A stretch of DNA of 64,000 bases from Actinoallomurus sp963850195 (GCA_963850195.1 CAWKKD010000004.1:496001-560000), one strand, 5' to 3'. Shown: positions 48,796 through 58,330, counted from the stretch's first letter. The notes: generated from the sequence alone by a model not told the origin. Translations and numbers: made by a program.

Positions 48796-49686
48796 TCATC
48801 CCCACACGTCGGTGATGGGGTTCCTCGAGGCGCTCGCCCCTAGCTGGGGCAGGCCGTACATGTCCTCGATCGTGCGCAGGACCGAATAGTGGTCGATGGA
48901 GTCGGTGTAGGTGCCCGGCTTGACGTGGGCACCGTAGAAGAGCGTCGGAATCTGGTTGTAGGGACCGTTGTCGTCCTCGTCCCAGGTGACGATGAGCAGG
49001 CTGTTATGAGTCGTCGCCCACTGGGCGTACGAGTCCAGGTGGTTCTTCAGCCAATCGTCCCCGGTGTCCCGGCTGCAGGAATGCATGTCATTGCACAGGT
49101 CGGGAATGGCGAACGACACCGTGGGAAGCTGGGAATAGTCCGACGGGAAATTATCAAAGGGCTGGTTGCTCGACGCCGGCACATTGGTGAAGTCGACCCA
49201 CGGGACGTGCTTCCGTGCGTAGCCGAACGGCCAGTACCAGTGGTCGCCACAGTCCGTGTCGCCGACGTGGTCCAGGTCCTCGGCGTAACCGGCGAAGCTG
49301 TAACCGCCCGCGATCAGGTTCGAGCCGAGGTTCGGCACGTCGGTGAACGTCTGCGGGCAGTCATCGTTGGTCACCCCCTGCGTCGACCCGGAGAAAAGCG
49401 CGAGGTAGTTGGGCTGGCTCGGGTGCGTGACCCCATGGGAATCGGTGAAGAGGGCGCTCTGCCCCGCCAGGGTGTTGAGGTACGGCGCCTCATCGGGCCG
49501 CCCGATGATCTCGTCGTAGTTCTTGTTCTCCATGACGGCGATCACCACGTGGTCCGGCCGCGGCACGGACGTGGCCGCATGGGCACTCACTGTATGAACG
49601 TTCGCGGCCGTCGTGGTGAGCAATGCCGATGCGACGCAGGCCGCGAGATAGAACCTGCGGCGGCGGCTGGAGCCTAGGACTTTCAC
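48796..49686 (-). CDS. Secreted phosphoesterase (acid phosphatase / phospholipase C superfamily)
   Basis: 296 residues from the GTG at 49686. A signal peptide (Arg-rich n-region, hydrophobic ~12-30, then VSAHA) is followed by HVVIAVMENKNYDEI with Asn as the probable nucleophile-region residue, THPSQPNYLALFSG, YAEDLDH and WDEDDNGPYNQIPTLFYG, the conserved Asp pair. A final DHYSVLRTIEDMYGL holds the last metal His. This pattern belongs to the bacterial phosphoesterase family (PF04185) that includes acid phosphatases and phospholipase C. Likely scavenges phosphate outside the cell. Confidence 0.86.
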   Translation of the reverse strand: MKVLGSSRRRRFYLAACVASALLTTTAANVHTVSAHAATSVPRPDHVVIAVMENKNYDEIIGRPDEAPYLNTLAGQSALFTDSHGVTHPSQPNYLALFSGSTQGVTNDDCPQTFTDVPNLGSNLIAGGYSFAGYAEDLDHVGDTDCGDHWYWPFGYARKHVPWVDFTNVPASSNQPFDNFPSDYSQLPTVSFAIPDLCNDMHSCSRDTGDDWLKNHLDSYAQWATTHNSLLIVTWDEDDNGPYNQIPTLFYGAHVKPGTYTDSIDHYSVLRTIEDMYGLPQLGASASRNPITDVWG

Positions 49687-49928
49687 AGTGACAGTGACCT
49701 CTTTCTCGAAAAATTCCTTCCCGGCCTTCAAGCTTGCGAACGGTATGATGGGGCCGGGCTGACATCTAGTCAATAAATCCCGCGCGACCATCTACGGCCA
49801 TTTTTCCCTGAGCCACCGTGCGCGACCTGCCGGTGACGGACGGTAGCGGCCTGCTGGTACGGCGGGCCTTTGGTCCATGGGCACGGTCCATCGCCCCTGC
49901 TAGACAGGAGAGCGGGGAGATGTGACAG

Positions 49929-50681
49929 ATGCCGCGCTATCCGAGAAGAGACCGTCTGGCGGTCGTGGCCGCGCTGGTCGCTCCGCTCGCCGTCTCGGCG
50001 GCCCTCCTGCCGGTCCGCGGGAGCCTCTCCGGGGCGGACGTGGTCCTCGTCCTGGTCCTGGTCGTCGTCGCGGTGGCCGCGAACGGGCACCGCCTCGCCG
50101 GTGCGCTCGCGGCGCTGTCGGCCGCCATGTGGTTCGACGTCTTCTTCACCCAGCCCTACAACAGCTTCGCCATCACGAAGGCCGCCGACGTCAAGACCGC
50201 GGTCCTCCTGCTCCTCATCGGCCTGGCGGTCTCACAACTCGCGGCCCGCGCCCGCCGCCTGCACATGATCGCCATCACCGACGCCGGCTACCTGTCCCGG
50301 CTTCACGGCACCGCCGAGCTGACCCAGTCCGCCAGATCGGCCGACCTGGTCGTCGATCACGTCGAACAACAGCTCACCGGCCTCCTCGACCTGCGCGACT
50401 GCCGCTTCGAGTACGGATCGCTGCTCGGCCACCCGGCGCGCCTCGAACAGGACGGCAGCGTCGTCGTCGGCCACAAACGCTGGGACGTCGACCGGCGCGG
50501 GTTCCCCGACGAGGAGATCGAGCTGCGTACGTTCGGCAACGGCCACTTCTACGGCCGCTTCATGCTCCGCCCGACACCCGGGAAGATCCCGTCCCTCCAG
50601 GCGCGCCTGGTCGCAATCACCCTCGCCGACCAGGTCGGACGCACGCTCGATATCGCCGGAACCACCCACGAGAACGGCTGA
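49929..50681 (+). CDS. DUF4118 (KdpD-type membrane domain) protein without a kinase
   Basis: 250 residues, GGGGAG before the ATG. About four membrane segments at residues ~10-105 form the DUF4118 module of KdpD, including the conserved AMWFDVFFTQPYNSFAI segment. The cytoplasmic remainder (~105-240) is a GAF-like sensor fragment, with no HisKA or ATPase domain. It may act as a partner of a separate kinase, or as an orphan sensor. A 39-codon ORF follows 11 bp later. Confidence 0.8.
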   Translation: MPRYPRRDRLAVVAALVAPLAVSAALLPVRGSLSGADVVLVLVLVVVAVAANGHRLAGALAALSAAMWFDVFFTQPYNSFAITKAADVKTAVLLLLIGLAVSQLAARARRLHMIAITDAGYLSRLHGTAELTQSARSADLVVDHVEQQLTGLLDLRDCRFEYGSLLGHPARLEQDGSVVVGHKRWDVDRRGFPDEEIELRTFGNGHFYGRFMLRPTPGKIPSLQARLVAITLADQVGRTLDIAGTTHENG

Positions 50682-50691
50682 GGCTCCGCGT

Positions 50692-50811
50692 ATGAACGAA
50701 CTGATCGCCCACCTGCCGCACTACGGCCACAGCGCCCAACTGATCGGCCTCGCCGTACTCGCCGCCGTGATCACCACCCTCGCGGTGGCCCTCTCCCGAC
50801 GACGCCGATGA
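50692..50811 (+). CDS. 39-residue single-span membrane peptide
   Basis: ATG 50692 to TGA 50809-50811. The peptide begins MNELIAHLPHYGHS, has one hydrophobic helix (LIGLAVLAAVITTLAVAL) and ends in SRRRR, a clear positive-inside orientation. It lies 11 bp after the DUF4118 gene on the same strand, which suggests co-expression. The ribosome binding site is weak. A role as a small subunit of the DUF4118 protein is a guess. Confidence 0.5.
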   Translation: MNELIAHLPHYGHSAQLIGLAVLAAVITTLAVALSRRRR

Positions 50812-50840
50812 TCACAGCCACAGGCTGATGAGCGGCCCGT

Positions 50841-52646
50841 TCAGTCGGTGGTGGGCAGGTTCAGGGTCTGGGTGGACTGGCCGGACGGGACGGTGACGGC
50901 GACCGGGGTGAGGCCGCCGCGGTGGTTGAGGTCGCCGCCGGCCAGCATGACGCGGACCTCGTGGCCGGTCGCGAAGCGGTGGACGATGGCCGGGAGGGTG
51001 ATGTGGACCGGGTCGCTCGGGTCGGCGATACGGACCGGGGCGACCAGGTTGTGGATCAGGCTTTCCGAGCCGTCCGGAGCCACGTCGTACACCTTGGCGA
51101 ACAGGACCAGCTGGCCGGCCGGGCCGAGCTTGCCGGTCAGTACGGCGGTCGGCGCCTGTACGCGGACGTTCAGCGTGGGGGTTCCGACGACGTGCAGGTC
51201 CGAGGTCAGGGGTGCGCTGGTCCAGGCGGCGTACGTGCCCGGGAGGTTCACGTCGGGTGGGAAGTTGGGCGCGAACGCGTCGAAGCCGGAGGCGCTGGTG
51301 GGAAGCCCACCGGGCGGGGTGAGGAAGCTCTGCCGGCCGGACGTGATCCCGGCCGTGTCGGTGACCAGCGAACTCTTGCCGGACAGGTAGAACGTCCGCT
51401 GGCCGCCGGCCGGGTAGTCGTTCGCCGTGCCGAACGCCGGGGTGGCGATGCCGGTGTAGTTCACCCAGTCGCGGAAGTAGGTGAACGCCGGGTACGGGTC
51501 GGCCGGGCCGTCCTTGAGGTAGTGCCCGAACCAGCTCGCCACGCGCGCGGTCTCGTACTGGGTGGCCGGATCGGGGTTGCCCAGGTCCAGCTCGCCGGGC
51601 GCCGGGGTCGAGCCGGAGTGGCCCCAGGACTGCCAGATCATCTTGACCGGGGTGTTCTGCGCGGCGAGCGCCTTGTAGGTGGCGATCGACTCGTTGAGGT
51701 TGAACAACGTGTCGTTCTCCCCCTGCCCGAGCAGGACGGGGATCTGGACCCGGCTCAGGTAGTTCGACACCGAGGCGTGCCGCAGGAGCGTGAGGCCGCC
51801 GCCGCTCGGGTAGCCGAGCAGGCCGGACTCGGCGAGTACGGGGCAGACCTGCGTGGTGAAGTTGGGGCAGCCGATGACGCGGGACGGGTCGGACTGGAAG
51901 CCCGTGACGCTGTCCAGCAGGGCGCCTTCGAAGAAGAACAGCAGCGGCCAGGTCAGCTTCGTCACGCCGGGCGTGGCCGAGGTGACGCCGGTCAGATCGG
52001 TGTTGTTCGGCGTCAGCGAGTACGACAGGTCGTTCCAGGTGATCAGCGGGATCAGCGTGTCGATCCTCGGGTCGACCGAGGCCGCGGCGAACTGCACCTC
52101 GCCGCCGTACGAGCCGCCGATCATGCCCACGCGCGGGTCGTCGGCCTGGTGCCCGCCGGCGTGGTCGGTCGCGTCGTGCACCACGGAGTCCAGGCCGGCG
52201 ACCGGCTGGGTGTGGGCGGCGTCGGCGTACGCGACGCCGTCCACGCCACCGAGGAAGCCGACCAGTTGCCGGGCCGCCTGTCCGTCCGCGTCCGGGTCGT
52301 CGAGAGTGATCTTGCATCCGGACCCGCCGAACCCGAGGCCGGAATAGGACAGTACGGCGTAGTCCTGTGAGGCGAAGTACTTGCCGAGGCCGGCCTGGTC
52401 GTCCTTGGAACCGCCGAACCCGTTGGTGGTGAGGATGGCGGGCACCCGGTGCGCGGGGCCGGCGTCGGAGGGCGTGTACAGGTCGCCCACGATGTCGCAG
52501 TGCTGGGCGCCGCCGGCACCGACGGCGACCGCGAAGTGCAGCGTCTTCGTGGTGTAGGCCCCGGCGGCCACCGCGGCCGGGGCCGGCGTGGCGGACAGCA
52601 GTACGAGCGCGCCAAAAGGCGCCAGTACGCGGGCGAGCGTTCCCAT
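50841..52646 (-). CDS. Secreted CocE/NonD family hydrolase (X-Pro dipeptidyl-peptidase S15-like)
   Basis: 601 residues. The signal peptide ends around AAVAAG (~25-29). The hydrolase domain has MIGGSYGGEVQ with the nucleophile Ser, GQGENDTLF with the Asp and SWGHSGS with the His. The C-terminal ~200 residues form a jelly-roll typical of the S15/CocE group (VRVQAPTAVLTGKLGP and HEVRVMLAGGDLNHRGG). Substrate may be X-Pro peptides, esters or amides; the exact specificity is unclear. It acts outside the cell. Stop lies 30 bp from the converging small-peptide gene. Confidence 0.86.
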   Translation of the reverse strand: MGTLARVLAPFGALVLLSATPAPAAVAAGAYTTKTLHFAVAVGAGGAQHCDIVGDLYTPSDAGPAHRVPAILTTNGFGGSKDDQAGLGKYFASQDYAVLSYSGLGFGGSGCKITLDDPDADGQAARQLVGFLGGVDGVAYADAAHTQPVAGLDSVVHDATDHAGGHQADDPRVGMIGGSYGGEVQFAAASVDPRIDTLIPLITWNDLSYSLTPNNTDLTGVTSATPGVTKLTWPLLFFFEGALLDSVTGFQSDPSRVIGCPNFTTQVCPVLAESGLLGYPSGGGLTLLRHASVSNYLSRVQIPVLLGQGENDTLFNLNESIATYKALAAQNTPVKMIWQSWGHSGSTPAPGELDLGNPDPATQYETARVASWFGHYLKDGPADPYPAFTYFRDWVNYTGIATPAFGTANDYPAGGQRTFYLSGKSSLVTDTAGITSGRQSFLTPPGGLPTSASGFDAFAPNFPPDVNLPGTYAAWTSAPLTSDLHVVGTPTLNVRVQAPTAVLTGKLGPAGQLVLFAKVYDVAPDGSESLIHNLVAPVRIADPSDPVHITLPAIVHRFATGHEVRVMLAGGDLNHRGGLTPVAVTVPSGQSTQTLNLPTTD

Positions 52647-52755
52647 CCGGACTCCCGTCGAGAAGTGCGCCCCCGCGCGCCACGTCCGTGACCGGAGTCA
52701 ATGTAACCCCGGCCCGCCGATTGGTGAACCCCTTGGCGCGGCGGCCTGCCGAGGG

Positions 52756-53229
52756 TTACCCCCACTGGCCGGGCTGGTAGTCCCCGGCGGGCTGCTGGAC
52801 GATGACGTTCATGCGGTTGTAGACGTTGATGAGGGCGATGAGGGACACCAGGGCGGCGAGCTGGTCCTCGTCGAAGTGCTTGGCGGCGTTCGCCCAGACC
52901 TCGTCCGGGACACCACCGGCGGCGTCGGCGATGCGGGTGCCCTGCTCGGTCAGCTCCAGTGCGGCCCGTTCGGCGTCGGTGAAGACCTTGGCCTCCCGCC
53001 AGGCCGCGACCAGGTTGAGGCGCACCGAGGTCTCCCCCGCGTGCGCGGCGTCCTTGGTGTGCATGTCGGTGCAGAAGCCGCAGCCGTTGATCTGGCTGGC
53101 GCGGATCTTCACCAGCTCCTGCGTCACGGCGGGCAGCGTCGAGTCGGACACGACCTTGCCCGCCGCGTTGATGTGCTTGATGAACTTGGCCGCGACGGAG
53201 CTGTCGAGGTGGTTGAGCCGGGCTTCCAT
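52756..53229 (-). CDS. Carboxymuconolactone decarboxylase family (AhpD-like) protein
   Basis: 157 residues from ATG 53229, with AAGGAGAT upstream. The active site NGCGFCTDMHTK (Cys-x-x-Cys plus His) and the preceding Glu are those of AhpD-type alkylhydroperoxidases, not of genuine decarboxylases. AELTEQGTRIAD and FDEDQLAALVSLIALINVYNR are typical of the helical fold. Probably a peroxidase or thiol-dependent redox protein. Separated from the MFS gene by 95 bp on the same strand. Confidence 0.88.
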   Translation of the reverse strand: MEARLNHLDSSVAAKFIKHINAAGKVVSDSTLPAVTQELVKIRASQINGCGFCTDMHTKDAAHAGETSVRLNLVAAWREAKVFTDAERAALELTEQGTRIADAAGGVPDEVWANAAKHFDEDQLAALVSLIALINVYNRMNVIVQQPAGDYQPGQWG

Positions 53230-53324
53230 GGGGATCTCCTTGCCATGCTTGCGGATACACCCCATTGACGAAGCGGCCCGGCACGAGGTGACACCCGGCC
53301 GGATGTGACGCCCGTCTCCCCCGC

Positions 53325-54785
53325 CTAGCTCGTCACCTGCGCCGTGTCCACGACGGGCTGTCCGGCCGCGGGACGGGCCGTACGGCGGCCCGGGATGAAC
53401 CCCGCGACCATCACGGCGACGATGGCCGCGGCCCCGCCGATCGCCATCGTGGTGCGGAAGCCGGTCTGGGACGGGAGCGCGTGCCCGCCGAGTTCGATGG
53501 TCATGTGCGCCAGGACGACGCCGATCACCGCGCTGGAGATCGAGACGCCGACCGACCGCATGAGGCTGTTGAGACCGTTGGCCGAGGCGGTCTCGGACCG
53601 GGGCACCGCCCCCATGATGAGCGCGGGCATTGCGCCGTACGCCAGGCCCACTCCGACACCGATCACGCCTCCGACGACGACCAGCTGCCAGACCTCGTCC
53701 ATGAACACGATGCCCAGGCCGTACCCGGCGGCGATCACCGCGGCGCCGCTCATCAGCGAGACCTTGGGCCCCCAGGCCCTCGTGATCCGGGCGGAGATCG
53801 GTGAGACGGCCATCATCGCGAGCCCGGTGGGGACGAAGCACAGGCCCGCGGCCAGCATGGTCTGCCCGAGGCCGTAGCCGGTGGCCTTCGGCATCTGCAG
53901 CAGCTGCGTCAGTACGAGGGACATCGCGAACATCGCGAAGCCGACCACGACGGAGGCGAGGTTGGTCAGCAGCACCTGACGACGTGCGGTCGTACGCAGG
54001 TCGACCAGGGGTTGTGCGGCTCGCAGCTCCCACCATCCCCACAGCAGCAGGACGGCCACCGCGGCACCGAACAGGCCGATGGTGAGGCCGCTGGACCAGC
54101 CCCAGTCGGCGCCCTTGGAGATCGCGAGCAGCAGGCAGAGCAGTCCGGCCGACAGGCCGACGGCGCCCAGCAGGTCGAACCGGCCTCCGCTGCGGACACT
54201 GGACTCCGGTACGAGCGCCAGTACCAGGACGATCACCGCGGCACCCAGCCCCGCCGACGTCCAGAACAGCACGTGCCAGTTGGCGTGCTGGGCGATGACC
54301 GCGGAGCCGGGCAGGCCGAGGGCCCCGCCGACTCCCAGCGAGGAACTCATGAGGGCCATGGCCGAGCCGAGTTTCTCAGCCGGGAGTTCGTCCCGCATGA
54401 TGCTGATTCCCAGCGGAATGACGCCGACGGACAGCCCCTGCAACGCCCGTCCGACGATCATGGGGGCCAGCGAGTCGCTGAGCCCGCAGATGACCGAGCC
54501 GACCGCCAGCACGCTCAAGCTGACCAGCAGCAACCGCCGCTTGCCGAACATGTCCCCCAGCCGCCCGAGGACCGGTGTGGCGACCGCGCCGGCGAGCAGC
54601 GTGGCCGTGATCACCCATGAGGCGTCCGACGCCGAGGTGTGAAGGAGGCCCGGGAGCGCGGGAATGAGCGGCACGACGAGGCTCTGCATCACCGACACGA
54701 CGATCCCGGCGAAGGCCAGCACACCGATGACGGCACCGGAGCGCGGCGTACGCGCCCCGTCGCCGGAGGGCGGAACTACGGACAC
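53325..54785 (-). CDS. MFS transporter, DHA2 (14-helix, EmrB/QacA-like)
   Basis: 486 residues with 14 predicted membrane segments. GRLGDMFGKRRLLL is motif A in the loop after helix 2, IVGRALQGLSVG motif B-like and GSAVIAQHANWHVLFW the DHA2 region near helix 5. A drug or metabolite exporter driven by protons is expected. Divergent from a TetR gene with an imperfect palindrome between, the usual regulator-pump arrangement. Confidence 0.9.
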   Translation of the reverse strand: MSVVPPSGDGARTPRSGAVIGVLAFAGIVVSVMQSLVVPLIPALPGLLHTSASDASWVITATLLAGAVATPVLGRLGDMFGKRRLLLVSLSVLAVGSVICGLSDSLAPMIVGRALQGLSVGVIPLGISIMRDELPAEKLGSAMALMSSSLGVGGALGLPGSAVIAQHANWHVLFWTSAGLGAAVIVLVLALVPESSVRSGGRFDLLGAVGLSAGLLCLLLAISKGADWGWSSGLTIGLFGAAVAVLLLWGWWELRAAQPLVDLRTTARRQVLLTNLASVVVGFAMFAMSLVLTQLLQMPKATGYGLGQTMLAAGLCFVPTGLAMMAVSPISARITRAWGPKVSLMSGAAVIAAGYGLGIVFMDEVWQLVVVGGVIGVGVGLAYGAMPALIMGAVPRSETASANGLNSLMRSVGVSISSAVIGVVLAHMTIELGGHALPSQTGFRTTMAIGGAAAIVAVMVAGFIPGRRTARPAAGQPVVDTAQVTS

Positions 54786-54860
54786 GCGGATGCCTCCGTT
54801 CCCACGGCCACGCCACGCTGCCCGATATGCGCATCTATGACGGACCCGGCCATTTTTCGT

Positions 54861-54882
54861 ACACCATATACTAAATAGGTGT
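54861..54882. promoter_or_regulatory. Candidate operator between MFS and tetR genes
   Basis: ACACC ... GGTGT, 5-bp arms 12 bases apart in an AT-rich patch (bases 54851-54878) between divergent genes. The arms are short, so this is only a candidate, but its position is right for a TetR site controlling the exporter. Confidence 0.4.
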
Positions 54883-54952
54883 CACGTCGGCTCCGGCCAG
54901 TAGCCTGGCAGGCCGGGCGCCAACGCGGCCGGTGAGACGAAGGACGCGATCG

Positions 54953-55618
54953 ATGGCACGAACGACGAGCGGCAGCGTACGCAGAGGACGGGGCCGGCCA
55001 CCGCGGCTGTCCCGCGACCAGATCATCGAGGCCGCCATCGAGCTCCTCGCGCAGGAGCCCAGCGCCACGCTGACCGTCAAACGCGTCGCCGACGCCGTCG
55101 CCTCCACGCCCATGGCCCTCTACCGGTACTTCCCCGACCGCGACGAGCTCCTGCAGGCCATGGCCGACCGAGTGCTGGCCGACATCCAGCCGAGCACCCC
55201 CACCGGCGACACCTGGCAGGAGCAGGTCCGCAGCTGGATGCGCAACGGCCGGGACCGGCTGCGGCCGTACGCCCAGCTCCTGCCCTTCATGGCCGCGACG
55301 CGACAGCCCGTCGGGCTGCCGGCGCTGGCCAGGCTGGCCAGGATCCTGCGCACGCTCGACCTCGGCGAGGACGACCTCGCCCTGGCCGTCATCCTCATCA
55401 GCTCGACGACCCTCAGCCACGCGATGTACGAGACCCGCCGCCGCCCCGCGGAGCAGGCGCTGCCCACGCTGCAGGAGGCGCTGGCACTCCGTCCCGAGGA
55501 GGAGAGGGAGGTGGTGGGGCCGCTCCTGCCGCGGCTGCCCTCCGCCTACGCACGCCTCCACGACAGCGTCCTCGACCAGACCATCGCCACCATCGAGACC
55601 CTCGCCGTCAGGGCGTAG
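54953..55618 (+). CDS. TetR/AcrR family transcriptional regulator
   Basis: 221 residues from ATG 54953; an in-frame GTG at 54932 would add seven. An AT-hook-like RRGRGRPPRL precedes the helix-turn-helix IIEAAIELLAQEPSATLTVK followed by VASTPMALYRYFPDRDEL. The C-terminal domain is the TetR_C form with helices rich in Leu/Arg. Probably represses the divergent DHA2 exporter. Its end overlaps the converging ApbE gene by 11 bp. Confidence 0.9.
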   Translation: MARTTSGSVRRGRGRPPRLSRDQIIEAAIELLAQEPSATLTVKRVADAVASTPMALYRYFPDRDELLQAMADRVLADIQPSTPTGDTWQEQVRSWMRNGRDRLRPYAQLLPFMAATRQPVGLPALARLARILRTLDLGEDDLALAVILISSTTLSHAMYETRRRPAEQALPTLQEALALRPEEEREVVGPLLPRLPSAYARLHDSVLDQTIATIETLAVRA

Positions 55619-56378
55619 CGGCCACACTCGTACGCCGCGGGCGAGGGCCCAGGCCGCCGGTCGTCCAGGTACGGCCGTCGGCCGTCACGGCGTGGGCTTC
55701 GTGGCCGGGAAGCCTCTCGATCCAGTCGCGGGCGGCATCGCCCATGACGAAGGCCGCGGTCGCGTAGGCGTCGGCCGTGGTCAGGCTCGGCCCGACAACG
55801 GTGACGGAGGCAAGGTCCCTCGCGGGCAGGCCCGTACGCGGATCGATGATGTGGGCTCCGCGCTCGGCGGTTCCCGAGGTGGCGACCGCCAGGTCACGTC
55901 CGGTGATCACCGTCGCGACGGAGCCGGGACGCAGCGGGTCGGCGATGCCGATCCGCCAGGGCCGATCCGGCTCCGGACCGCCGGCGAGTCTCACGTCGCC
56001 TCCGCCGTTGACGCTGTGGTTGCGGGAGCCCGCCCGGCTCAGCATCGCCGCGGCACGTTCGACGGCCCAGCCCTTGACGACGCCCGACGGGTCGAGGGTC
56101 CCCGAGGCGTACGCGCTGAAGCAGCCGCCGGTCGCGTCTCGCAGGCGGTCGCACAGGTCGAGGATCTCCCGTACCTCCGGTGCGCACTCGGCGACCGTGA
56201 GCTCGCCCCGAGCCAGCCGGCTGACGTCGCTGTCGCGCCGGTACGTCGAGAACGTCGCGTCCATCCGGTGCAGCCAGGCGACGGCGTCCTCGATGACAGC
56301 CGGGAGGACATGCGGTGGGCGGAGATCGAAGGAGAAGACGGTGCCCATGCAGTGTTCGACGTGGCGCCGCGCCGTCAT
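55608..56378 (-). CDS. FAD:protein FMN transferase (ApbE family)
   Basis: 256 residues from ATG 56378, overlapping the upstream FMN-binding gene (ATGA). HCMGTVFSFDL, DLCDRLRDATGGCFSAY, VNGGGDVRLAGG, SGTAERGAHIIDPRTG and TTADAYATAAFVMG are the successive family motifs; the last contains the Thr-x-x-x-Asp metal site. The enzyme transfers FMN from FAD onto a Thr of a target protein. The adjacent FMN-binding protein has just such a Thr, so it is the likely substrate. Confidence 0.93.
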   Translation of the reverse strand: MTARRHVEHCMGTVFSFDLRPPHVLPAVIEDAVAWLHRMDATFSTYRRDSDVSRLARGELTVAECAPEVREILDLCDRLRDATGGCFSAYASGTLDPSGVVKGWAVERAAAMLSRAGSRNHSVNGGGDVRLAGGPEPDRPWRIGIADPLRPGSVATVITGRDLAVATSGTAERGAHIIDPRTGLPARDLASVTVVGPSLTTADAYATAAFVMGDAARDWIERLPGHEAHAVTADGRTWTTGGLGPRPRRTSVAATP

Positions 56379-56791
56379 GAGCCCGCCTTGTCCAGGGCGC
56401 TCTGGAGAGACCGGACGTAGCCGTCGCTGGTGTAGGTGGCGCCGGACACCGCGTCGATTCGCGCGCTCTGCGCGGACAACGCCTCCTGGGTCAGCTGCGG
56501 CACGGCGAAATCGTTGATCTCCCTGTCCCGCGGGTTGCCGTCGGGCAGCCGAACCGCCGTCACCTGGGTGATCTTCCCGGCGGTCAGCGTCACCCGCACC
56601 TGGACCGGCCCCCACCGGGTGTCGATCGTGCTCCCGCGGAGGGTGCGTGTGCCGGACGAACCGCTCGTGGTGGTGTCCGGGTTCTGCCCGGTCGTCGCAC
56701 CGGTGGCATCTCCTGCCGGGTGGGTCTTGAAGCCGAGCAGGAGAACGAGACCGGAGACCGTCCCGGCGATGGCGAGGATCGCCCGTTTCAT
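56375..56791 (-). CDS. FMN-binding domain protein (NqrC/RnfG-type flavinylated)
   Basis: 138 residues with an N-terminal membrane anchor or signal (ILAIAGTVSGLVLLLGF) and a Thr/Ser/Gly-rich linker, followed by an FMN_bind domain. The flavinylation motif is VSGATYTS, where the Thr after Ala carries FMN through a phosphoester. It would sit outside the membrane and carry single electrons. The genes on either side, ApbE and a flavocytochrome, make a complete extracytoplasmic electron-transfer unit. Confidence 0.9.
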   Translation of the reverse strand: MKRAILAIAGTVSGLVLLLGFKTHPAGDATGATTGQNPDTTTSGSSGTRTLRGSTIDTRWGPVQVRVTLTAGKITQVTAVRLPDGNPRDREINDFAVPQLTQEALSAQSARIDAVSGATYTSDGYVRSLQSALDKAGS

Positions 56792-56801
56792 GTGTCTCTC
56801 C

Positions 56802-58145
56802 TCAGAAGGCGAATGACTCGCGGTGGATACGGCGTCGCGGGACGCCGGCCGCGCGCAGCGCGGCGGTGGCGGCGGCCGTCATGCCGTCTGGGCCGCAGAC
56901 GTAGACGTCGTGGCCGGCGAGGTCCGGGACGAGCCTGGTCAGCTCCGCCGGTGTGAGCGGGTCCCGGCCGAGTTCGGCGCGTGAGCCGACGAGGAGGTAC
57001 AGGACCGCTCCCCTCGCCCGCGCGATCCCAGCGAGTTCACGCTCGAAGACCAGCTCGGACCGGGTGGTCGCCCGGTAAAGGAGGGTGACCTCACCGGGCA
57101 GCGTCTCGAACAGCGCCCGCAGCGGCGTGATCCCGACCCCTCCCGCCAGGAGCAGGACCTTCCGGCGCCGGCGCCGCCCCTCGGTGAACGACCCGTACGG
57201 CCCTTCGGCCAGGACACGGGTGCCGGGCCGTACCCGGGCGAGGGCGGCGCTGTGGTCGCCGAGGTCCTTCACTGTGATCCGGAGCAGGTCCGGTCGTACG
57301 GGTGCCGACAGGGAGTACGGGTTGGCGGTCCAGCCGAGCTCCCGCGTCAGGAACCGCCAGCGGAAGAACTGGCCCGGTTCCGCGCGCAGCTCGTGCAGGC
57401 GCCTCCCCCGGACGTACACGGAGACCACGCCGGGCGTCTCGCGGTGGACTCCAGCGACGCGCAACCGGTGGACGGCCGCCCGGCGCAGGGGCATGACGAA
57501 GCGGTACCAGACCAGCAGGCAGCCGACGCCGAGGTAGAGGAGGGACCAGACGACACGCGCGGGACGGTTCGCCATGAAGTCGGCACCGGTCGCGAACTGG
57601 TGGCTGAACGCCAGCGCGATCGCGAGATAGGTGTAGAAGTGCAGGTAATACCAGGTCTCATAGCGCATGTGCCGCCGTGCGGCGCGCATGGACACGAGGC
57701 CGACGCCGACGAGGAGCAGGCCGCCGACCGTCGCCATCAGCACGTCCGGGTAGCTGAGGAGCAGCGTCCTGGTCTGGCGGACGACGCCGGTGTGCGCGGT
57801 CACGGCGTACCCCCAGATGATCAGCAGGGGATGCGCCACGACCAGCCCGACCATGTAGCGACCGCCCATCGCGTGCCATCGGGCGAGCCGGTCCGTCCCG
57901 ACGCCGCGTTCGAGCGCGGGGACCCGTGCCATGAGGGCGAGCAGCACGGCGGCCGCGTAGCCGGCGAGAAGGCCGGTGACACGACCGGCGTTGGTCAGCC
58001 AGTCGCCGGCGTTCGAGATCGCCGGTGTGTCGTGCCACCACAGCGCGATGGTCGCGACGGCGCCGGCCGCGACGGGCACCAGCACGTACGCCGGACCGGC
58101 GCGAACCGGGCGGCGAACGGCGGCCCACCGGTAGAGGGTCGTCAC
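56802..58145 (-). CDS. Ferric-reductase-like transmembrane flavocytochrome
   Basis: 447 residues. Residues ~1-220 hold about six membrane helices with heme-ligand candidates in RWHAMGGRYMVGLVVAHPL and HFYTYLAIALAFSHQF. The C-terminal half is a ferredoxin-NADP-reductase-like module: NPYSLSAP binds FAD, GGVGITPLRAL and YVCGPDGM bind NAD(P)H. The domain order is that of ferric-reductase/NOX-type electron carriers. It would move electrons from cytoplasmic NAD(P)H across the membrane to the flavinylated protein encoded next to it. Start ATG 58145. Confidence 0.9.
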   Translation of the reverse strand: MTTLYRWAAVRRPVRAGPAYVLVPVAAGAVATIALWWHDTPAISNAGDWLTNAGRVTGLLAGYAAAVLLALMARVPALERGVGTDRLARWHAMGGRYMVGLVVAHPLLIIWGYAVTAHTGVVRQTRTLLLSYPDVLMATVGGLLLVGVGLVSMRAARRHMRYETWYYLHFYTYLAIALAFSHQFATGADFMANRPARVVWSLLYLGVGCLLVWYRFVMPLRRAAVHRLRVAGVHRETPGVVSVYVRGRRLHELRAEPGQFFRWRFLTRELGWTANPYSLSAPVRPDLLRITVKDLGDHSAALARVRPGTRVLAEGPYGSFTEGRRRRRKVLLLAGGVGITPLRALFETLPGEVTLLYRATTRSELVFERELAGIARARGAVLYLLVGSRAELGRDPLTPAELTRLVPDLAGHDVYVCGPDGMTAAATAALRAAGVPRRRIHRESFAF

Positions 58146-58330
58146 AGGCTCTCCGATGCGTGAGCGGTTCGTGGAGGACCCACCTTGGTATTGATTTCTG
58201 TGGATTCCTTCTGAAACGCCTGTGTCCGGCCGACTGCACCCCTTTGACCAGGGCGTATAGCATCATTCAGAGCGAATTCTGAAGAAACTCCCAGGTAAGC
58301 CGCAACCGCCGCGGGCAGTGTGAGACCACG

